Part shown: one piece after another, positions 5,910 through 9,464 of the stretch | How the letters are laid out: the number at the start of each line of letters is the position of its first letter | Position numbering within the stretch: the first letter of the stretch is position 1 | Source: Nitrospirota bacterium | GTDB taxonomy: Bacteria > Nitrospinota > Nitrospinia > Nitrospinales > Nitrospinaceae | Direction of reading: 5' to 3' | DNA length: 9,464 nucleotides | Assembly: GCA_030600405.1 (NCBI GenBank) | Contig: JAUVMD010000029.1 | Coordinates: 1 to 9,464 of the forward strand | Made by a program: the position numbers and the translations under genes | Notes under the pieces: model-generated | What the model was told of the DNA's origin: nothing | Seen by the model: the letters and a program-made list of their open reading frames with translations, nothing else | The model's database searches: none

Positions 5910-6563
5910 ATGAATAATCGCACTCTGGCCACAATTCTTGCCCGTGTCGAGAAGTCCCTGGGGCAGACAACACCCCCCGCGATGGTGAAAATCGGCCAAA
6001 AGAGGGATCCCTTTCGGATTCTGGTGGGATGCCTGCTCAGTGCCCGCACGCGGGACGAGGTCACCGAATCGGCCTGTGCCCGGCTGTTTCCGCAGGTGAA
6101 GGGTCCTCGGGATCTCCTGAAATTATCGTCCCGGCAGTTGGAGCGGGAGATCTATCCCGTAGCCTTTTACCGGAATAAAGCGAAAGCCCTGAAGTCGCTC
6201 TGTTCCGACCTGATTGAACGGTTCGACGGCCAGGTCCCAGAAACCCTGGAAGAACTACTGACCTTGAAGGGGGTGGGACGGAAGACGGCCAACCTGACCT
6301 TGATCTTGGCGTTTGACGGCATGGGGATTTGTGTGGACACCCATGTGCACCGGATTGCCAACCGCTGGGGTTATGTCGAAGCGGCTACGCCCGAACAAAC
6401 GGAACAAGCCTTGCGGAAAAAACTTCCGCAGAAATACTGGCAACGGTTCAACGAACTGCTGGTGGGTTTCGGCCAGACCATCTGCAAGCCAATGTCACCG
6501 TTGTGCAGTCAGTGCCCGCTCGATAACTATTGCCCCCGCATAGGAGTGGGCAAACACAGATGA
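5910..6563 (+). CDS. nth: Endonuclease III (DNA glycosylase/AP lyase)
   Basis: Nth removes oxidised pyrimidines from DNA and nicks the abasic site, starting base excision repair. The 217-residue protein has the helix-hairpin-helix LTLKGVGRKTAN, with the catalytic lysine at 125, and the catalytic aspartate at 143 in VDTHVHR. The 4Fe-4S cluster motif Cys192-x6-Cys199-x2-Cys202-x5-Cys208 is complete. In E. coli the lesion-side loop reads LLSAQATD, with the intercalating Gln41. Here it reads LLSARTRD, so Arg46 takes that place, which could alter how the flipped base is probed. Adenine glycosylase MutY is excluded by length and by the Lys in the catalytic position. It is divergent from ilvN and converges with rph, 13 bp from its stop. 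No strong Shine-Dalgarno precedes the ATG. Confidence 0.95.
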   Translation: MNNRTLATILARVEKSLGQTTPPAMVKIGQKRDPFRILVGCLLSARTRDEVTESACARLFPQVKGPRDLLKLSSRQLEREIYPVAFYRNKAKALKSLCSDLIERFDGQVPETLEELLTLKGVGRKTANLTLILAFDGMGICVDTHVHRIANRWGYVEAATPEQTEQALRKKLPQKYWQRFNELLVGFGQTICKPMSPLCSQCPLDNYCPRIGVGKHR

Positions 6564-6576
6564 TCCTCCGGGAATA

Positions 6577-7302
6577 CTAAGCCAGCCTGCCGATGGTTTT
6601 TTTCTGGAGGGCAATCAATTCTTTGATGCCCTTATTCGCCAGACTGAGCATGGCCTCCATATCCTTATCTGTGAAGGGGTCCCGCTCTGCCGTACCCTGA
6701 ATTTCCACGAAACCGCCGCTACCGGTTTTGACGATATTCATATCCACTTCCGCCACCGAGTCTTCGCTGTAATCCAAATCCAGAATTTTTTTGCCTTCCA
6801 GAATGCCGACACTGGTAGCCGCGACGTAATCCTTGATGGGTAAGGCATCGATCAGCTTATCCTTTTTCAGTTGTTTCAAGGCCAGACACAGGGCGACGAA
6901 AGCGCCAGTGATGGAGGCTGTCCGGGTTCCTCCATCCGCCTGAATGACGTCGCAATCGATCCAGATGGTGCGTTCGCCCAGTTGCTCCATGTCGACCACT
7001 GTGCGGAGGGATCGGCCGATGAGCCGTTGAATTTCCTGGGTGCGCCCGGAAACCTTGCCGCGCGATGATTCCCGGGAGGTGCGGGTATGGGTGGAGCGGG
7101 GCAGCATGGAATATTCGGCGGTCACCCATCCTTGTTTTTTATCCCGCAGGAAAGGGGGTACTTTTTCCTCGATGCTGGCGTTGCAGATGACTTTGGTGTC
7201 TCCCACCTGAATGAGGACGGACCCCTCGGCATGTTTGATGAAATTTTTCTTGATGGACACGGTTCTCATTTGGTTGGGCGCGCGCCCGTCGTTTCTGGAC
7301 AT
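6577..7302 (-). CDS. rph: Ribonuclease PH
   Basis: RNase PH is a phosphate-dependent 3'-5' exoribonuclease that trims the 3' ends of tRNA precursors and takes part in RNA turnover. The 241-residue protein is full length and begins with the usual [11 protein letters not shown]. Motifs seen are [14 protein letters not shown] (58-71), [16 protein letters not shown] (85-100, with Arg87), the phosphate-binding [14 protein letters not shown] (121-134, with Arg127), and the metal-site stretch [16 protein letters not shown] with Asp181 and Asp187. It forms a hexameric ring in other bacteria. The ATG is preceded by GGAG at a good distance. A plausible extended -10 promoter lies about 65 bp upstream. 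No rdgB-like gene, a common neighbour, follows it; nth converges there instead. Confidence 0.98.
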   Translation of the reverse strand: MSRNDGRAPNQMRTVSIKKNFIKHAEGSVLIQVGDTKVICNASIEEKVPPFLRDKKQGWVTAEYSMLPRSTHTRTSRESSRGKVSGRTQEIQRLIGRSLRTVVDMEQLGERTIWIDCDVIQADGGTRTASITGAFVALCLALKQLKKDKLIDALPIKDYVAATSVGILEGKKILDLDYSEDSVAEVDMNIVKTGSGGFVEIQGTAERDPFTDKDMEAMLSLANKGIKELIALQKKTIGRLA

Positions 7303-7364
7303 TTAAATCTCCGGATCTTTTGATTGTGGGTTAAAGAGACAGGGATATCGTGAACAAGGCAGGT

Positions 7365-7393
7365 AAAATAGCAGGAATTCGGTTTTTATTCAA
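7365..7393 (-). promoter_or_regulatory. Candidate sigma70-type promoter for rph
   Basis: Reading the minus strand, TTGAAT (7393-7388) is followed after exactly 17 bp by TATTTT (7370-7365). TGC stands directly before the -10 hexamer, an extended -10. Each hexamer matches 4 of 6 consensus bases. The expected start, near 7358, gives an rph leader of about 56 nt. Confidence 0.45.
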
Positions 7394-7511
7394 TGCAGTC
7401 GGTGTCCGGACCCGTTCAAATGCCATTCAGGACTTGGATTGATCCGAATATACCGGAGGGAAAGTGCCACCCGATTCGCTTTTACGCCTGTTTTCAATCA
7501 TTTTTGGGGTT

Positions 7512-7540
7512 TTGCAGAACGGGGCATAACTCATTAATTT
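7512..7540 (+). promoter_or_regulatory. Weak candidate promoter for the bactofilin-TPR gene
   Basis: TTGCAG (7512-7517) and TAATTT (7535-7540) are 17 bp apart and are followed by an AT-rich stretch. Each matches only three consensus bases, so the call rests mainly on spacing and position upstream of the 7623 start. Confidence 0.2.
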
Positions 7541-7622
7541 AATTGATTTTAAAAATAAAAGGACTTAATCTGATGAAAATCAACCGCTCAATTTTTCTAT
7601 TCAAGCAAACCCCGGGAAAACG

Positions 7623-9464
7623 ATGGACTCATATTTTCAAGATGGAGTGAAACTTAAGGGAGTTTTGCACACCAAAGGCGTACTCCACATCGCAGGAGAG
7701 CTCGAGGGCGAGCTTTTTTCTACGGGTCATCTGATTATTGGTAAGGGAGGTTTAGTCAAGGGCAATATTAAGACCTTCGACATCACCAATATGGGGACTA
7801 TCAAGGGTAATGTGACGGCTGAAAATAAAATCGATCTGAAAGAAGAAAGTGAACTTGTAGGGGATGTCGCGACCTATCAATTTATCGTAGATGAGGGCTC
7901 GAATTTTGAAGGCCGCTGTAAGGTGACCAAGGCCAAAATCCAATCGAAAGCTCCTTCCAAACCCAAGAAAAAAGAGTCAGTTGAACTCCCGAAAGAAATC
8001 CAGGAAATTAGCGAAGATATTCAGGTCGCCGCAAAACAAATCACCCCGGACAGTTTTGAAATTCCAATAAGCCAACCGAAACAATCAGCCTTCAGGTTTT
8101 TCTCGAAAATTCCCCAAAATGGAAAATGGGCGTTAGGGGTTGTGGCGGGTTTGGCGGTCATCGGTATGGTGGCCATGCAGTTTACGGGACCGGCCCCCAA
8201 CAGCGTTGCTGATTTTCTCAACAAGGGAACCGCTTTTCTGGATGAAAAGAAATTTTCAGATGCCGAAGGGGAGTTTTTGAAGGCTTTGAAGGTTTCTCGC
8301 AACAATCCCCATGTTTATGCCGGGCTCGGTGAAGTCTATCTGCAAAAGAAGGAATGGAATCAGGCTTTGACTCAGTTCCAGCGCTCCCTCGACCTCCAAC
8401 CTCAGGAAAACACCTATCGCATCAAGCTCGCCAAGGTGTATTCCGGTAAAGGCCAGTTCAAGGAAGCATCCGATATTTACCAGTCGGTCATCAATCAAGA
8501 CCCACAAAATCCTCAGGCATTTTATGAGTTGGGAGTCCTGAAACTGGATAAAGGGGCGCGGGATGACGGTATCGCCGCCCTGAAAATGGCTTCCCGGGCG
8601 GATCCCAATTTTTACAAACCTCACCGCAAGCTGGCGGAATTGTACATGGAAGAAAATAAAATTCCCGAAGCGATTCAGGAAATGAAACAAGCGGTCCGGG
8701 TCCAGAAGGATGAGCCGGAGCTTCATTTGGTTCTGGCGGAGTTGTTTATTAAAAATAACCAGGAAGAAGAAGCCGTTGGAGAGTTTGAAAGAGTCGTCGA
8801 GTTATTTCCCGAAAATCTGAAAGCCAGGATGAAGGTGGCGCGGTGGTATTTTGAAAAGGGAGATATTCCGAAATCTCTGGATTCCTACCAGGCGGCGGAA
8901 AAACTGGATCCTCAAAACGACATTATTCAAACCCAGTTGGGGAAAATTTATCTCGCCAGCGAGGACAAAGAAAAAGCCGAACTGGCTTTACGTAAAGCGG
9001 TACAAATCAACGATCAGAATGGTGAAGGCTTTTATCTGTTCGGAAAACTCTTAAGCCAAGACCAAAAGCTGGATGAGGCTCAGACGGCTCTCGAAACAGC
9101 CGTGGAATTAGATCCTAAATTAGGCGGCGCTCATTATGAGCTGGGCCGGATTTTTATGGCGTCCAAGCGAGTTGCTTCCGCCGCTCAATCTTTTGAAAAA
9201 GCTTTAAAGGCCGATCCCGAAAATCTAACGTATATGCTGGAATTGGGCACCGCTCAAACGAAAAATAAAAATCCCAACAGTGCCGTGGAAGTTTTATTGA
9301 AAGCCGCCAAAATGGAACCTAACAATGGTTTGGTTTCTCAGGAGCTGTGCGAAGCCTATAAAAAGAAGGGATTTTACAGAGTCAGTATCAACCATTGTGA
9401 AAAGGCGATAAAAATTCTCCCGAATTCCCCTCCCGTCATGAACCGGCTGGCCTGGTTGTATGCC
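7623..9464 (+). CDS. Bactofilin domain-transmembrane-TPR fusion protein (partial, 3' end outside window)
   Basis: An open frame of 614 codons with no stop before the window ends. Residues 5-101 are a bactofilin (polymer-forming beta-helix) domain: Gly-spaced short strands such as GVLHIAGELEGEL, LIIGKGGLVKGNI and FIVDEGSNFEGRC. A Lys/Pro- and Glu-rich linker (102-168) follows. Next is a single hydrophobic helix (Trp169-Phe187) with basic residues before it and none just after, so the N-terminus should be cytoplasmic and the rest periplasmic. From about 195 to 602 there are twelve 34-residue-type TPR units (e.g. FYELGVLKLDKGARDDGIAALKMASRADPN), and a thirteenth begins at the edge. The start is secure: a stop lies in frame at 7566 and no other start codon falls between. 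A GGGA sequence just upstream may act as ribosome site. Bactofilins polymerise without nucleotide as membrane-bound scaffolds. This protein could therefore be a filament displaying a TPR protein-binding arm across the membrane, which is inference. Confidence 0.88.
   Translation, partial: MDSYFQDGVKLKGVLHTKGVLHIAGELEGELFSTGHLIIGKGGLVKGNIKTFDITNMGTIKGNVTAENKIDLKEESELVGDVATYQFIVDEGSNFEGRCKVTKAKIQSKAPSKPKKKESVELPKEIQEISEDIQVAAKQITPDSFEIPISQPKQSAFRFFSKIPQNGKWALGVVAGLAVIGMVAMQFTGPAPNSVADFLNKGTAFLDEKKFSDAEGEFLKALKVSRNNPHVYAGLGEVYLQKKEWNQALTQFQRSLDLQPQENTYRIKLAKVYSGKGQFKEASDIYQSVINQDPQNPQAFYELGVLKLDKGARDDGIAALKMASRADPNFYKPHRKLAELYMEENKIPEAIQEMKQAVRVQKDEPELHLVLAELFIKNNQEEEAVGEFERVVELFPENLKARMKVARWYFEKGDIPKSLDSYQAAEKLDPQNDIIQTQLGKIYLASEDKEKAELALRKAVQINDQNGEGFYLFGKLLSQDQKLDEAQTALETAVELDPKLGGAHYELGRIFMASKRVASAAQSFEKALKADPENLTYMLELGTAQTKNKNPNSAVEVLLKAAKMEPNNGLVSQELCEAYKKKGFYRVSINHCEKAIKILPNSPPVMNRLAWLYA

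Larger units (their letters stand above)
7303..7622. other. 320-bp divergent spacer between rph and the bactofilin-TPR gene
   Basis: The left part carries the rph promoter (about 7365-7393, minus strand). The right part is AT-rich (7530-7560) with a weak plus-strand promoter-like pair. A 25-codon ATG frame (7573-7650) with an AAGGA site overlaps the start of the next gene in another frame. A 30-codon GTG frame at 7350-7442 has no support. No tRNA, terminator, repeat array or conserved RNA fold was recognised. Confidence 0.6.

Noticed and set aside
6585..6604. Possible terminator for nth ending in seven T's
   Set aside because: Only about three base pairs can form before the T-run, and the T's encode lysines of RNase PH on the other strand.
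7350..7442. GTG-started 30-codon frame with an AGGGA upstream
   Set aside because: No family resemblance, and it overlaps the better-supported minus-strand rph promoter, so it is most likely chance.
8256..8726. Minus-strand open frame of 156 codons
   Set aside because: It is antisense to the TPR part of the bactofilin fusion, where the plus frame has continuous TPR consensus.

Overview
The window reads as a compact stretch of bacterial chromosome with ordinary housekeeping genes and two unusual fusion proteins at its ends. No rRNA, tRNA, insertion sequence, CRISPR array or phage gene is visible. My best guess for the host is a Nitrospinota (Nitrospina-like) or neighbouring nitrite-oxidiser or deltaproteobacterial-type lineage. 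The guess rests on three things: a chlorite-dismutase-family protein carrying a PCP_red domain, the ilvN-ilvC-psd-pssA gene order, and a large bactofilin/TPR protein. It comes from gene content and family resemblance only; no database search was possible.

Layout. Bases 1-1075 hold a plus-strand unit: a perfect TATAAT inside a 15-bp palindrome, a PCP_red + chlorite dismutase/HemQ-family gene (54-1016), and a terminator that looks usable from both sides (1044-1074). A long minus-strand block follows. In the direction of transcription it runs ilvN (5796-5308), ilvC (5275-4274), psd (4260-3631), pssA (3627-2863), accD (2791-1877), and then a J-domain/MORN-repeat gene (1781-1098). The gaps from ilvN to pssA are 32, 13 and 3 nt, so those four are very probably one operon. 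accD (71-nt gap) and the MORN gene (95-nt gap) may be read through or have their own starts. The block joins two branched-chain amino-acid enzymes, the two last steps of phosphatidylethanolamine synthesis, and an acetyl-CoA carboxylase subunit. ilvB, the partner of ilvN, is not in the window.

ilvN is divergent from nth (endonuclease III, 5910-6563, plus strand). The shared 113-bp spacer contains overlapping -10-like elements on the two strands and a strong bulged hairpin that would lie at the 5' end of the ilvN mRNA. nth converges with rph (RNase PH, 7302-6577, minus strand) with only 13 bp between their stop codons.

A 320-bp spacer (7303-7622) carries a reasonable promoter for rph. After it, an open reading frame starts at 7623 and runs without a stop to the last base. 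It encodes at least 614 residues: a bactofilin beta-helix domain, a charged linker, one transmembrane helix, and twelve complete TPR repeats plus the start of a thirteenth. This bactofilin-membrane-TPR fusion is the most interesting object in the window. Next come the PCP_red/HemQ-like fusion with a leucine at the aligned distal haem position, the ilvN leader hairpin, and an in-frame 15-bp tandem repeat that extends the AccD C-terminus.
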